From NCBI GenBank assembly GCA_014338405.1, contig JTDE01000208.1:145155-209154 (forward strand): a DNA stretch of 64,000 nt, read 5' to 3'. Under the pieces are notes generated by a model. That model made no database searches. It was given only the letters and a program-made list of their open reading frames with translations, and was not told the origin of the DNA. This stretch comes from Paragonimus skrjabini miyazakii (taxonomy: Eukaryota > Platyhelminthes > Trematoda > Plagiorchiida > Troglotrematidae). The first letter of the stretch is position 1. Each line of letters opens with the position of its first letter. Both the position numbers and the translations under genes were made by a program. Below are positions 36,337 to 48,800 of this stretch, one piece after another.

Positions 36337-37265
36337 ATGATAATTGCTTGCCAATAAGAATGATCTGATTATAAAGGTAACGGACTAAGTGGACATTCAC
36401 AAGGCATGCACTTCCGTCGAATTTTAGACACCACATTAATCGGACAGCAGTTATTAGTCAAGGATTGAGCATTTTGTACATACTAAATTTATATATATGT
36501 ATGCATTATGTAAACGATTGATACACTCGAAGAATTTCTTATCATGGACTGGAAATGCATACGGTAGGAATTATTATCAAAGTTCAGTTTACCTTATTCA
36601 CGAAGGAACACTTCTTGGTCTCATTCGACTATGTTTGGGTTTGTTCTCATGAACTTCCAAAGCGCTCCTATGATTTGAGGCAGCAATATAACACAAGGCG
36701 GAAACGTGATTGGGTTTCGGTGATTAACATTGACCCAGAATAAAGTTGAGCTGGACCAAAACTCATTCTATACACTATTGATCCCGAACGTTCTGGGTCT
36801 CACATGGTTAAGCGTGACGTGGCCCACAGGTCGTGAACGGCTGTGTCATCGATTTTGCTCGCTACTCATCCAAATTCGATATAATCAAAGGCGATAGAAG
36901 AAACGGGTTCAGCTGAATAAGACTGCAATGACTAGTGAGGAATTAACAAGAAATAGCATTAAATACCATTAAGGAAATTTCTTGTTGTATCAATTCCGAG
37001 AACAATGGAACGAAAAGTGGATTGAACAAATAATGGATCTCAGGCAACGTCCACGTGAATGGTGAGTGAAACTGGCGTTAAGAAAAACGAAAGAGGAACA
37101 GTGCACAGCCCATGTCTATTAATGTGGGAAACTAGTTTAAAGGATGTTTAAAGTTTAGAAAAAACAGCGATTCGCAGTACTGAATAACACTTAATGAAGA
37201 AACAAACTGTGCGCAGTTCGAAGAAGTAGCAGTTCAAAACAACCACAGACTTAATTTGTGTACCA
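36337..37265. other. Non-coding stretch
   Basis: AT-rich, with no recognised feature. Confidence 0.45.
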
Positions 37266-37450
37266 GTTATCCTTACTCGCAGATCTTGCATTCACATAGA
37301 CCTTCCAGCCAAATGCTTTCGAAACAAAGCCCTAGGTCAAAATTAGATCCTACCAAAGCTGGTTATTAATACATATCCTAGCTTGATTCGGTTTCGAACA
37401 CCCGCCCACATTTTCATGGGTCAGTTATGTTGACCACTGTACCAACGACC
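37266..37450 (-). repeat. tRNA-derived SINE, copy C
   Basis: Minus-strand copy. The A-box-like GGTACAGTGGTCAACATAAC lies near 37435, the B-box-like GGTGTTCGAAACCG near 37405, and the body block ending in GGAAGGTCTATGTGAATGCA lies near 37305-37286. It aligns end to end with the copy at 54.2 kb. The AACATCACCC tail block is degenerate here. Confidence 0.7.
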
Positions 37451-37907
37451 TCACACTTAGTCGACCGAATCATCACACTTAAAACAATCAGCTTTGTTGA
37501 CTTGTGAATAGATAATTAAAAACTGGGGCAGCGTGCAAACAAAACTAGGGAACCACTTGTGGATTTTATGTACATACACACGCATGGCACTGCAGCTGTT
37601 TGCAACGCCTACGAGTGTAACAAGTATCAACTTCATCTTCAACAAGTGAATTATGTCACATTGTGTTGACCAAGTAGCGGCGAGGCCAATAGTAAAAAGT
37701 GTTCATCAACTTTTATTGTCGATTCGCATACTAAAACCCCACAACCCCTACTCGCAACAGGATAACCATAGGTCTGATTACATATTCACTGTTTACCGAT
37801 TGTGTATACCTGATGAAGGATGGAATTAACAAAATGATTGCTTGCTTCTGGTAATTTCTGCTAGCTAAACTTACAGTACACCAAATAGCACGCCCCATAT
37901 GGTCCTC

Positions 37908-38006
37908 TAGGGGACCCCGGGGGGCTTTTGGGGGCTGGCGGGGGGCAAAAATGGGGTTTGACCGATGGGCCCTACGTGGGACCCATGGGGGCAAAATGGG
38001 GGCTGG
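37908..38006 (+). repeat. G-run array with quadruplex potential
   Basis: Four runs of four to six guanines at 37920-37924, 37930-37934, 37940-37945 and 37953-37956, separated by loops of five to seven bases, satisfy an intramolecular four-tetrad G-quadruplex pattern. Two further runs (37987-37991, 37998-38002) follow. Two motifs, GGGGGCTGG and GGGGCAAAATGGGG (one copy with an extra A), each occur twice, so the array looks partly duplicated. The surroundings are AT-rich. Confidence 0.85.
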
Positions 38007-38194
38007 CCGCAAATTCGTTTTACCGCGCGAAAGCTCACCTACGAATACAATTTTTCTCAACTACTACGTACTATACTTTTAGTTCTTCTCAAATAATTGC
38101 TCCACCGCTTCCACATTGGTCCCTAATTTAACGGACGACACGCCAGTGCAAGACTACAAGCGACAATGAACGAAAGGTTGAGAATGCATGTAAA

Positions 38195-38200
38195 TTTATT
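38195..38200 (-). terminator. AATAAA polyadenylation-like signal
   Basis: AATAAA on the minus strand about 32 nt beyond the stop of the candidate exon at 38232-38339. It is supportive only, since AATAAA is common in AT-rich DNA. Confidence 0.3.
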
Positions 38201-38231
38201 GTCAATCACCGTAAATGTACAACACAGTTGT

Positions 38232-38339
38232 TCAGATCAGTACATTGGTTTCTTCCCAGACAACAGGTTGACAGTGAAAATCAGATCTTCGTTCACTGAT
38301 CTTCATTGTCCATGTGGATGGTCCGTCTTCGAAGAGTTT
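38232..38339 (-). CDS. Candidate terminal exon (35 codons) with poly(A) signal
   Basis: A good minus-strand acceptor (TATCTGTTACCTTGCAG) precedes base 38339. Only the frame starting at the first base is open; it runs 35 codons to a TGA at 38232-38234 and codes a stretch with DGPSTWTMKISERRSDFHCQ and PVVWEE. An AATAAA follows at 38195-38200. The combination of acceptor, single open frame, stop and nearby AATAAA is that of a 3'-terminal exon. No family is recognised. The nearest upstream exon candidate (38572-38614) is out of phase with it, so an intervening exon or a different model is needed. Confidence 0.3.
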   Translation of the reverse strand, partial: KLFEDGPSTWTMKISERRSDFHCQPVVWEETNVLI

Positions 38340-38571
38340 CTGCAAGGTAACAGATATTTTAAGTGAGGACTTCAATGAAGCAGACTAACATAGTGTTGCT
38401 GTTTATGTGGATAAAAATGCATAAACAAACATTTAAAGTGATTACACAACAAGCGATAGCTAATGTTTGGAAGGCAACTTATGGTTGATGTGCCACACTG
38501 TATATAACACAAATAACAGATAGATACAGTTTGCAAACGGAAGGACACAGCTATGTATAACAATGTCTTAC

Positions 38572-38614
38572 CTTTTTTTCTGACTTGTAATTTCGGTCCA
38601 CGTATTCCACCTAT
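38572..38614 (-). CDS. Candidate microexon (43 nt)
   Basis: A strong minus-strand acceptor (TCTTTTTCATCTCATTTCAG) and a consensus donor (AAAAAAAG|GTAAGA) bound 43 nt. Two frames are open (IGGIRGPKLQVRKK or RWNTWTEITSQKK). Both splice signals are good and close together, which is characteristic of a small internal exon. Joining to the terminal exon candidate at 38339 is not in phase. Confidence 0.3.
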
Positions 38615-38842
38615 CTGAAATGAGATGAAAAAGACATGATGACAGTTAACGCCGCGGTACACATTATTTTGAAGTACATTTGGTAATCGTTATGTGAAAG
38701 TGATGCATTAAAACAAAAAAAGAAAAAGACATCTTAACACATAGGCACCAACGTGAACTACAGCACTGAAGACATCGCTAAAAGTATATATCGTGGGATA
38801 ATTTCGTGTATTTACCAGGAAAAACGCACTCAAATACAGAGC

Positions 38843-38869
38843 CCCATTTTGCCCCCATTTTGCCCCATT
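38843..38869 (-). repeat. Inverted G-run partner
   Basis: On the minus strand three G-runs with CAAAAT loops (GGGGCAAAATGGGGGCAAAA) share the GGGGGCAAAATGGGG motif with the plus-strand array at 37986-38001. The two arrays are about 0.85 kb apart in opposite orientation. Confidence 0.8.
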
Positions 38870-41645
38870 AAAAATAGGGCAAAGTGCTGCTTGGGACTTA
38901 CGATAGCATTCTTACTGTCTCTAATCGGCCAGTTCAAACAATGGAGAAATAGACTGAGACGTGTTCGTTTATGATGAGGTATCGCACAGTCTCAAGGCAG
39001 GTTCTGGCAGTCTCATAGAAGAATCAGTTTCTGAACTCAGTTGCACCGTTTGTTGATGGACACTTAGTTGTTTACCGCGGTCTATTTAGGTAACAGGTGG
39101 AAATAAATTAACCAACTGAAGTTTCGCTCACCATTTTCTCATAAGTAGTACACCTTGCAAAAAACTACCAGATTACTCTGTCTACTACGGGCAGTTAGTT
39201 TTTATCTATACCATTCTCCACTTCACAGTGTTCAGATAAGAGTAACGTAGGACCTGATACTACTCTAAAATGTCTCGATAGCTGATTGAAATCTCACCTT
39301 TATTTCCCTAAAGATACAGAGTGGCCCAGGTAAAGCCGATTACGTTGATTTTCTGAGTCAGATTATGGAAACGAAAGCACCTCACTGGAATTGTAACATG
39401 GTGAGATCCGGCAATGTCGAGCTCTCTAACTAAGTCCTGTCGGAAAACGTTGACTAAACAATTGATGAACAGTTGCGCCCATCATAATGGAGAGTTGTGC
39501 TTGCCAACATACATACCTCAGTTTTGCCACCCCAGTGTGCTAAAGCTATCACGGTTTTGCGCCGGTCGCACACCCAGATCGTTTAGGTAGCCTGTCATTA
39601 TAGACCCCCAAAGAATGTGAAGATTCCAGTTTGGAGTTTCCACCTTCATCCCCTGTTCCAGTTTGCCAGTGAAATGTACTTAGTTTGACTTTTTGTGAAT
39701 CAGTATTAGAAAAGTCCATTGCGTCATCTGTAGTTGATATCAACGGAGGAGATAAGTGACACTGAGATACAAGAAACGTTTATCCAGACATATCAACCCG
39801 GAAAGTGTAATGAGTTCACTGCAAAGATTTAGCAGGACCAGCGACCGAATGGATTAAACTCTAATCGCGATGTGCTCATTTTTAATGCGGAGATGTTGGC
39901 AGTCACAAAAGTTAGCAAGGTAAATCCTTGAAACCATTCTGACAGGTAGCCTTCCGGAGGGAGCTATTGTTTCGTGACATTCCTTTCCGTCTCTGAACCT
40001 CAATAAGGCATTTTACAATACTGATGCCCGATACATCTAGGATTACTCCATTCTCGCCTCCTGTTATCTTACACTTTTCTCATGAAATACTGGATGTTAG
40101 CATCTTTACCTACAATTATCGTCGACTGAGCACAGTCCGGAAATAATCGATCGGGTTTGGATCAGTACAATTGCTCAGTCATTCTAACACATACATTATG
40201 CGAAAAAGGATCCATGGTCGTCTGAGTTGGGATATATATATCAAAACGGTGTCCTGTCTTAAAACTACATACCGTTTCATAGTTGACACTACTTCTAATG
40301 CGCAAACATAATATTTTATTTAGTATTTATCATTGTGAATAACCAGGTTGAAATTTGCCTCAAATCGTCACTGCTCGTCTGCCGTTTACCAAACGAACTT
40401 CAGGAATGTCATACCAGTATCGACTTCACGCGTCAGATACTGCGGATAGAACATCATCACCACGATGAAAATTGCGTAGTTTCATTGAAAAGTCTGTGAA
40501 ACGCGAGTCACCATCTGTTTCAAATGCTTATGAACTTGCTTTTTGTTCAGAAAGTGATGTTTTTCCTTTTCAGTAGTTTCATTGAGGATAATCATATGGT
40601 ATCATCATTAACATTTCTTGTACAGAAGCCCTATACAGTCACTGACTTCAATGACGACAGTCTTTGTTGGAGTAGTAGTTTGCCAAAGGTTCCTTAAGGT
40701 GTTTCATTTAGATAAATCGAAAGTTGTCTCCGTTTATTTCTATCCATGATTAAAGTTGAATCTCTCAGGATGCAATTTCTAATATACCCGCACATCTGGA
40801 TTCGTATGGAGAACTATCGCAGACTCAAATAGGTTAGGTGAAACGACACAGTTGAATGGGTTTCAAGTATAATAAACACTGGATCTGGCGTCGTTGCTGC
40901 ACTAAACACAGGGTCCTTCCAGTGACATATGATACTTGAGATCAAAATACATTCTCACCGTCCTTTTGAATCATCAGTTCACCAACGTCAAATCCATATC
41001 CAGGTGTGTAAAAATCTCTCAGCTGGGATGTGCTGTCGTCAACCGATAAAATTTGCAAGGTGAATTGGACTCACTATCTGCACACACACACTTGTTTTGT
41101 GCACAGAAACAAGGCATATCCATGGGGCGGTCTCACACTCTTGTCATTGTCATTAGCACATCACCATTCAACACAAATATTTGTAAACCAAATTATTTGT
41201 TGTGTTGTGTAAGATTACTGTGCCCGAACGTGATCACTCTGTGATGTTGTATAGTAAAAATCATCCATATTCTATTGTCGTAGCGTATGTCCAGACTAAA
41301 GGTAGAATTCCTTATGTCGCATGTTGGCAAGTACTCCACTACTTTAATTACTGATATCATAAAGCTATTGTATTCCAATTACTTACAAATAAGGTTCAAT
41401 TTGTAAGACATCTCTAAAAGATGTATGGTGTCCTTTCTCTTAGCTTAATTACTTTGAAGGTATCGACTTCATTAAACGTACGGATTAAATTCTTGAATGC
41501 TGATTAGAAAATTATGAGTACGAGTTTCAAAAGTCTTAATCGTAGGGTTATCCATTACAATCAATTAACAAACAGCATCTGGTTCACACGGTGACTGTGA
41601 CTCCAGGTTTCTAAATTGACAATCGATACTGTCTAATGTGACGTT
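38870..41645. other. Non-coding stretch
   Basis: Only short frames (under 75 codons). A segment near 39575-39620 is weakly similar to the SINE tail but too diverged to call. Nothing else was recognised. Confidence 0.45.
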
Positions 41646-41647
41646 AG

Positions 41648-41712
41648 TAGAACAGTGGTTAGCACATTTGTTTTAAATATATGTTAGTTAGAGTTCGAAT
41701 ATCAGCTCTGAT
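41648..41712 (+). repeat. SINE head fragment (tRNA-like), copy D
   Basis: The A-box-like CAGTGGTTAGCACATTTG and the B-box-like GAGTTCGAATATC match the head of SINE copy A in order and spacing. The non-tRNA body is not recognisable downstream. Confidence 0.5.
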
Positions 41713-44700
41713 AACAACAACCACTTTTAGTAGGCCGTGAAATGAGAAAACACTCCCACTTAAGTACTTCCCTCTGAAGTATGTATGTGAAAATAGAAGG
41801 TTTGATCATATGTAAATGCTGACTCAAGCTGTAAATGATGGAGGAACCTGAGTGTGTAAGTTCAACATGCTTTAGTTTTCATGCTGCACTACGATTTTCA
41901 GAAACTTCCCGTCATTAGTAAAATGGACAATGTGACTACATTGTTCAAAAACCTTTAGAGAATGCAGTATGACGGAAAATTTGTAAATGGGAAAATCACA
42001 TGGCTGAAGTAGTATTGTTTCTAGGACAAATGAATGTGACAATTGGCCATCTCATTGAAATGACGGAATAAGTTATTAAGAGACGGAAGATAAAACTGTG
42101 TAGCAGTCGATCAGATTTTCGATCACTTTGAACTGTGACAGAACAGCTCGCGAACTGCATGCATTCCGTATGGACGCATCATAAGGTCATAAGCACAAAG
42201 GGTTATACGGCCTTCTTTTCATACTCTATAGCTCTGGTAGTAAAGATAGTATTAGCTGTACAAATCCCTTCTCAATGTTCCAATCGGTTTTGAACTGCGC
42301 ACCGACTATAAGTGGCGAAACGGTTTTTCAACAGGAATCGTAGGGAGAAGAACATGTGGATAGCAAAGACAAGTAACATAGGACGCAGTCAAGACAGAAA
42401 TGTATATTAACGATTTTGTCCGCTGTTTCGGTCACATCACATAATACCTCAGTCTAAAGGGATATGTGTAATGTGTACTTTTTCTCGATGACCAAAATTA
42501 TCCTAATGCTAAATTCACACTTCTATGTACCGTCCTTTTACATCATGTCCGTACTATCGCATGCGATCATTAACAGTTTCTCATTTCTTTTGTACATTAC
42601 ATTTCATATACACACAAAGGGGAAAGCGATCGTTTGATGTGTGCCGTCTATGACTGAACAGTTAACAGTAATGAGAACGGGGTAGGTGTGTAACGGACTT
42701 GCCTTAAATATCTTAATACATGCATTACTAGTTTGTCTAACTTACTGAGCGCCACTAGTGCTGCGAGGAGCATAATCGTTTAACCAACAACAGTTGGTTA
42801 AGTTTTTCCAAAAACATATAGTACTATCGTGCTGAGCAAGACACCAGCTCTGTAAATGAACTATTCTCGTTAGCAAGCTTCAATTACAGCTATCAAGCCC
42901 TGTATATCATTAGTGTACGATAGTGCTGCTATTATAGTGAGCACAGTATAGAAGTTTCGAAGCATGTCCACATGTTTCGAACTATTATTCTACAGAAATT
43001 ATTTTGCCAAGAAACCAGTCGAGTTTTCTAATGACTTCGTGAAGTTGTGACTCAGAAGCTAAATAGATTGCCGTCAACAGCAGTCTGATCTGCACATTCT
43101 ATGCGAATTTGTCGAGTCCCTACAAGACAGCTAATATTCGGGTTACCAATAGTAAAAAGAGCATCTATTGAAAGATACATTCAGTGATACAAGTTATTAG
43201 AAAGAGTGTACATAACGTCCTTTTTCGTAACAGTGTAAAAAATATACTAGAGCTCAGCGAATGAGAGACGGTCTGGTATGTACGTTTGCCGATCAGCAGG
43301 GTGTGAGTTAAACTTCGGATAAACGGGCGGTGATAGAATGGTTCAATTGAAAGCACGTTGCTGGGCAGGAAATTCATGAATTTACCACCCACAAATGTTG
43401 CACTGTCGATAAAAGATAGTGTTTCCTAAAAGATCAAGGGTAGCAGTTGATCGTAAGCTATCATCGGAGGTAGTGGAGCATAGCAGTTGCTTGGAAGCAT
43501 AGCCCCTATACTAAGCTCCAACTATTGCTAGATTCAACTCGAACTAGATGCTTAGAGAGAAATATTGGGACATAATTTAATGACCATTTTAGAAATGTTT
43601 GATCCTACTAATCACTAGTGCAAAGCTTGGCTTATATCATATGTCGAAATAGTATTGTTCTGTTTCCGTATTGTATAGAAACTATGCTAAACAATCCTAC
43701 ATATTCGTCAATTTTTGTAGACTTCTTGAGAAGTGTATTTTGTTGAAATTCATTTCCAACCTTATATTGGTGTGGATTCCGCAGTTGCAAACCATATAAG
43801 TACATCAAAGAACAGTGCTCATATGTAACCTCCAGTTGTAAAGAAATTCCTCAACACCACCAAAATTTATTAATTTTGCAGTATTAATCCGGTTGCCAAC
43901 CTACTTTTTTATAAGACAGAAAGGAGTGTTTGCCAGTCTGCATAATGTATGAATGAGTAAATAGCTGACAATCTCAAATTACTCGGGTAAAAAAGAATAC
44001 TTTACGATTGTCTCACGCAGAGGGACACAGGCCTTAGAGACAGTGAAGATTCAGATGTTTTTATACTTTCACATTTAATGGGATAGGTAGACAATAAGTG
44101 AAAAGGTTCCCACCGGAGCACGCAATCAGTCATTCAACCCGCAGTGCATATGTTCACTGGGCTCAGTGATTACGGGGAATGTGTGTTGTCTATTGAAAAG
44201 CACACGTGCCCACGCACGATGGACTCAGCGACCGGTTAGGAGGCACGAATGATGACGGCAGTGATGAAGCGAATGTGAGCTGTAAGGCCACTTGTCCCAT
44301 GGGACTTTTCACACAACTATACCCATACAGAAAATATGAGAGACACATGCAAGCACAGCGCTAACTGGATTTCGCCGGAAGTACTAATGGATATGAAACA
44401 GGTCCTTTGCTGCGCGGTCGTTATAACATCGTGATGGGTTGGTCAGCCGAAGAACAGGAAATTGCACAGGATGAGCAACAAGAATAAGTTGTTGAAAAAA
44501 TCATCGAGTGAATTCGTCAGGAGTTTCCATGTGTTTTGTTTTTGTTTTAACCTGCAATTAATTGCTTCCAGCGGATGAGCAGTTCGCGAAATAAATCGAT
44601 GCTTTTGAGAATTTCTATTTCTATAAGCTACAGTTTAAAAGAAAGAATATATTTTATCTGGTAGTATTACCTTATTCCGCCATCATCAACCCATTCAATA

Positions 44701-44895
44701 AACACTAATTATGGGACTAAATAACTAGGAAATACAGACATATATTTAGCTTTCCAACCTGACCTCATTGTTCCGTTCATAAAAGTTGGTTTTAAGAAGT
44801 GAATTGTTACTTCAAAATAATGCGACATTTGTTGACAGTTTCTTCGTTTCTTCCCACTTACTGCAAATATGTTTTCTTAGGAACTAACAACTAGT
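41713..44895. other. Non-coding stretch
   Basis: A modestly G+C-richer patch at about 44110-44480 stands out but carries no recognisable domain. The rest is AT-rich with short frames. Confidence 0.45.
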
Positions 44896-45076
44896 CTAAA
44901 ATGTGTCTGATAGGCGGGCGCCGCAAGAGTATTTTCTAGATAATCTCATTAAAAACGTATGTCCATATATGGAATAAAGTTCGAACATCGGGGTATCGAG
45001 ATCTAAATCTATTTCTACAATATCTCTCCCGCACGCCGTTTCCAGCCCACAGGTTAAAGTCATCATATTCATATTG
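44896..45076 (-). CDS. Candidate last exon of a minus-strand gene
   Basis: A 181-nt segment starting after TTGTAG at 45077 and ending with a TAG at 44896-44898. It codes about 59 residues, including LTCGLETACGRDIVEIDLDL and FELYSIYGHTFLMRLSRKYS. The first base completes a codon left open by the exon at 45107-45150, so joining the two across a 30-nt gap gives a continuous frame. Reading straight through the gap hits an in-frame TGA, so an intron is required. No family is recognised. Very short introns are known in flatworms, which makes the 30-nt intron plausible but unproven. Confidence 0.32.
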
Positions 45077-45106
45077 CTACAACACACGAAGTATACACAC
45101 GCTCAC

Positions 45107-45150
45107 CTTTGATGACTGTCAAGGTTGTTTAACGTTAGCAACTCCGAGTA
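45107..45150 (-). CDS. Candidate 44-nt internal exon
   Basis: A good acceptor (CCTATAACTTATTTTCAG) and donor (CAAAG|GTGAGC) bound 44 nt on the minus strand. Only the frame starting at the first base is open (YSELLTLNNLDSHQ). It begins in phase 0, matching the donor at 45620 of the upstream frame, and ends with two bases that are completed by the exon at 45076. This phase agreement on both sides is the main evidence. Confidence 0.33.
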
Positions 45151-45619
45151 CTGAAAATAAGTTATAGGACACAAATACGCCGTTTCAATTGTGAGAAGCT
45201 GTAGCGCAGCACCCATGTTTAATTATGTCGATAGGCTACCGAGGTTATGAGCAACTTCTGTGGCATGGTCAGTTTATGTTGGTTCATCATTTCCCCTCTC
45301 GCAGCACTATTGTGAAGCCTCTTCATTTGGGGGTCGTTGCTCGCCGCTACGTCTACTGCGTACGCGTGTCATTTATATTTCTAAGAATGCTAACTTTTTG
45401 TGTCCCATGCAAGACGAATGTTGTTAAATCACTTGAAAGAAGTTTGCGGTTTTAATTCTAAGAAGGATCGTTTCCAAAAAATATATAAGTAGCATGATTA
45501 AAGTTGAGTTTTAGACTGGAACTTCGTCTATTTGACTTTGGACTGCCGCTGTGATCAGTAGCTTGTATATGCTGTTTAGTCTGAAATGGTGACTGAAACC
45601 AAATGACACTTGTGCATAC

Positions 45620-45892
45620 CTTTGCCAGATACGGTTTGTGCTGCGCCACCTGTGATTCAACTGACAACCCTCTTATTTGTTGTGTACAGCAGACGGAAAG
45701 CTCTAGGGACTTTAGACAGTGCGGGATTCCACCCATTGGCTTCCAGCTAGCCGGATCACAAAAATACCGGATCATGCTTGGAACACCGCTGGCCAAATAA
45801 TACGAATCCATTGAAAGTGTAAAACAAAAAGCGTTCAGTGTATAATGTCTAAGTGAGCTTTGCGTGCTACTGTCAGGTACAGTCTGAACCAC
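45620..45892 (-). CDS. Candidate upstream exon, Cys-rich
   Basis: Part of a 144-codon open minus-strand frame that reaches a donor (GCAAAG|GTATGC, exon end 45620) in phase 0. It contains MIRYFCDPASWKPMGGIPHC, a pattern faintly like the second half of a sushi/CCP repeat (Y-x-C, W, P-x-C), then CLKSLELSVCC. The acceptor is not resolved, so the upstream limit given is only that of the open frame. The intron to the next candidate exon would be about 470 nt. Confidence 0.27.
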
Positions 45893-48800
45893 GTGAACTT
45901 ATCCAGTCGACTTTTTGTTATGGCTTACATTCACCTCGGACAATCAGTTAAGCGTTTGGAAAGTTACGCCGTATGAAACTGCGAGTAATGAGATGCAACA
46001 AGATCGTTCACCTACAGCCGAGGGTGTGAAATGTTCAAGTTACCTGATCTTCTAGCTAGACGACACTGTGTTCACCCTAGCCAATAACCCCTTAATGTCA
46101 GCTCAAGCGGGAAAGAAACTCAAAACAAGCACAGTTTTGCAAAGTAGGCTAATGGGAATGTGTAGACTGTAAATGGTATTCACTTGCTAAAAACAAAAAC
46201 TACCGACCACCCACCCATATGTTGTCACGTTGAGAACTTGTTTATACAACAACCACCAATCACAGGCCCCTACAAAACCTCGAACATACTGAGAGGGTGT
46301 AAACCCTCCTTCTCACATTCTCTTCCTACGTAGTGATGGCTAACGTGGTAGAATCGAAAAATCAAATTGAGTAGTATGAAGCATTTGAATGCACTACCTG
46401 TCATTTGTCGTGGAATCACGAAGTATTTAAGGTCACACACTTCCAACCCTTAAATAATTTGCGATGCGCTTGTAACGGGAGGGTCCAGTCTTGGATTCGG
46501 GCGTATGGGTGAGTAAGTACAAGACCATCAGGAAGGTCCCATGCCCCTAATGTCCAGGTTATCTATAGTAGATCACATACACCTAAGTATTCGCACTAGC
46601 GCAAACCCCCAGTCTTCTCCGTGATTCAGAAGTGTGTAGCGAAACCAAATCTCTTCTACACCATAAACCTCAGCATTAATCGGAAATTCTGAATAAGACT
46701 AGATGCGAAATTAAACTGGCCTTTATGAATTGTCCACTATGTCTAATCCGCCGGTATACACCTACATCAGTGAGGGTTTTAACATCTATGTTAAAAACAA
46801 ATGTAACAGGCCCAAAATGGGACTGCGACTCTCTGGTTTCAAGGAACCACGCACGATATGAACAAACTAAAAATACATGTACAAAAACGGTGCACGCGAA
46901 ATCGAGAGTTTAAGCAGAATCGTACGGGTATGGAAAGTACTCTTTCAATAACGTATGTCTGAACCAAAATCCTGTAAATTCCTCACTATGTGTAACTATG
47001 TCGCCGGATTTTGTAGGTTTCCGGTTCTGTCGAATCCCGACAGGCAAGTTAGATGCACCAGACGTTACATTTTGCTTACTTGAATTTAACGCTGGCTGAT
47101 AGTCTCGTGTGTTTTATCCGGCCTTACCGTCTCCAGAAATATAAGAGAATCAACTTTCTACTAGAGTATCGGACTATTTTGTACTTTAAGATATACCTCC
47201 TAGATAGTACGGTGACATACCATCCGTCATTAGTAAACATCTAGTCAGCTGGACAATACGGTGAGTTAGTATTCTAGTTATGGTGAGAAAGGTCCTTCTA
47301 AGGGAAGACTTTAACTACGATCAGTCGTATCTTGTACCTCGGATCTCTGGTTTTTTTCTGGTTCTATATATGTACATATATATGTACTATATGTATACTG
47401 TTCTTTGTGTTCCCCTGTATCTCATTTTCAATGTATCATCGTAACAAATGCAAGCGTTCCTGCTGAGTTTCTGTGGTACCTCATCAACTGTATACATGGG
47501 GTTCAATTGTACACCAATGCTGGTAAATAGTTGAGCCGTGGTTTTTAGTTGGCATGCTTAACGACGATGTGGATCAAAATTGGCTTCTCATAATCAGGCC
47601 AGAAAGCAAACTTTAACGTATTATTTGTGTAAACTAGTTGCGTCTACTTCTCACAACAAAGCATTGGGCCATCGGTTGTTTGTCCGTTAATTCTTTAATG
47701 TCCCAACCACCGATACAGTATCGTAGCTCAACTGTCAAAGCGCTTGCAGCGTTTCGATATGCCATTTTTGTCGGCGAGTCGAATCCATTCAAAACCCAGG
47801 CTGTTCACAATTGGGTTTCTTCATAATTATCAAATTTGCTCATCTACTTATTAATAATCCTGTTAGTGAATGTTGCCCATTTCTTGTGTCAGACTAAGTT
47901 ATTCATGAGGTAAGCTAGTGAATAATTGCTTAATACATAGTTAATGTGTTGTGTTCGCAAAAAAAGCAATAAAAACAGTAGTGGGAAGTCTATATAGCCT
48001 ACTTGAAGAGGTCAGTGGAACGTGTTTCTTCTGCTTCGATTCTATAAGCTTAAAGTAGAGGTTGAACGCAGTCCCCATAAGCAATTCCATGAAAGGTGAA
48101 CTCAGATTACTCCGTTCTTTTTTCAAAGTATCTCTCAACTTCACTATGATGTTTTTTTAGATCAAGACCACAAGTTAGCCAACCTAACACGCATATTCCA
48201 CGAAAAAGGCTGGTATGTCCCAATGACTTGGGACATCGGCCGTACTTATGGACACTTAATTTAGTTGATGAAATAATTTCTCCGAGAATGTGACGAAATA
48301 ATCAGAGACAAAAATTTGATAGACTTGTTTAAGAAATTCTCTAGGGTTTGTTCACCATCTTAACATTTAAATCGCTCACATGTCTTTCGAAATTAACTGT
48401 TGATCTTCGGGAATCGATCTTCCTGAAGGTTGTGACAGTATTACCTTCGTACGCCAAGTTCATGGGGACAGAAGTTGTTCAGTCTACAAAACTCTTCACA
48501 TTCTCAAAGAACTTTTTATACGAAGTGTGTCTCCATTTGCATTAAATGTCACTAGTTGTGTCTTGAGCTTGAGAAAACTTGACTTATTCCCTTGTTAGCT
48601 TCGGCTAGTATTAACCGTTTGATGATTGTGAAGACATCTGGAACAAGAATGGATTTCAACTCTAAGGCCTTTTCGTACATTTAGACATCAATAAAAAGGT
48701 TATCCTTTAGGAAAACTAAAAACCCTTCATTTGTATAAGTGGACCTCTTACGAACTGATTAGCAATACAACATAAAATGTAGAGTAGTTTAGTGACCTCT

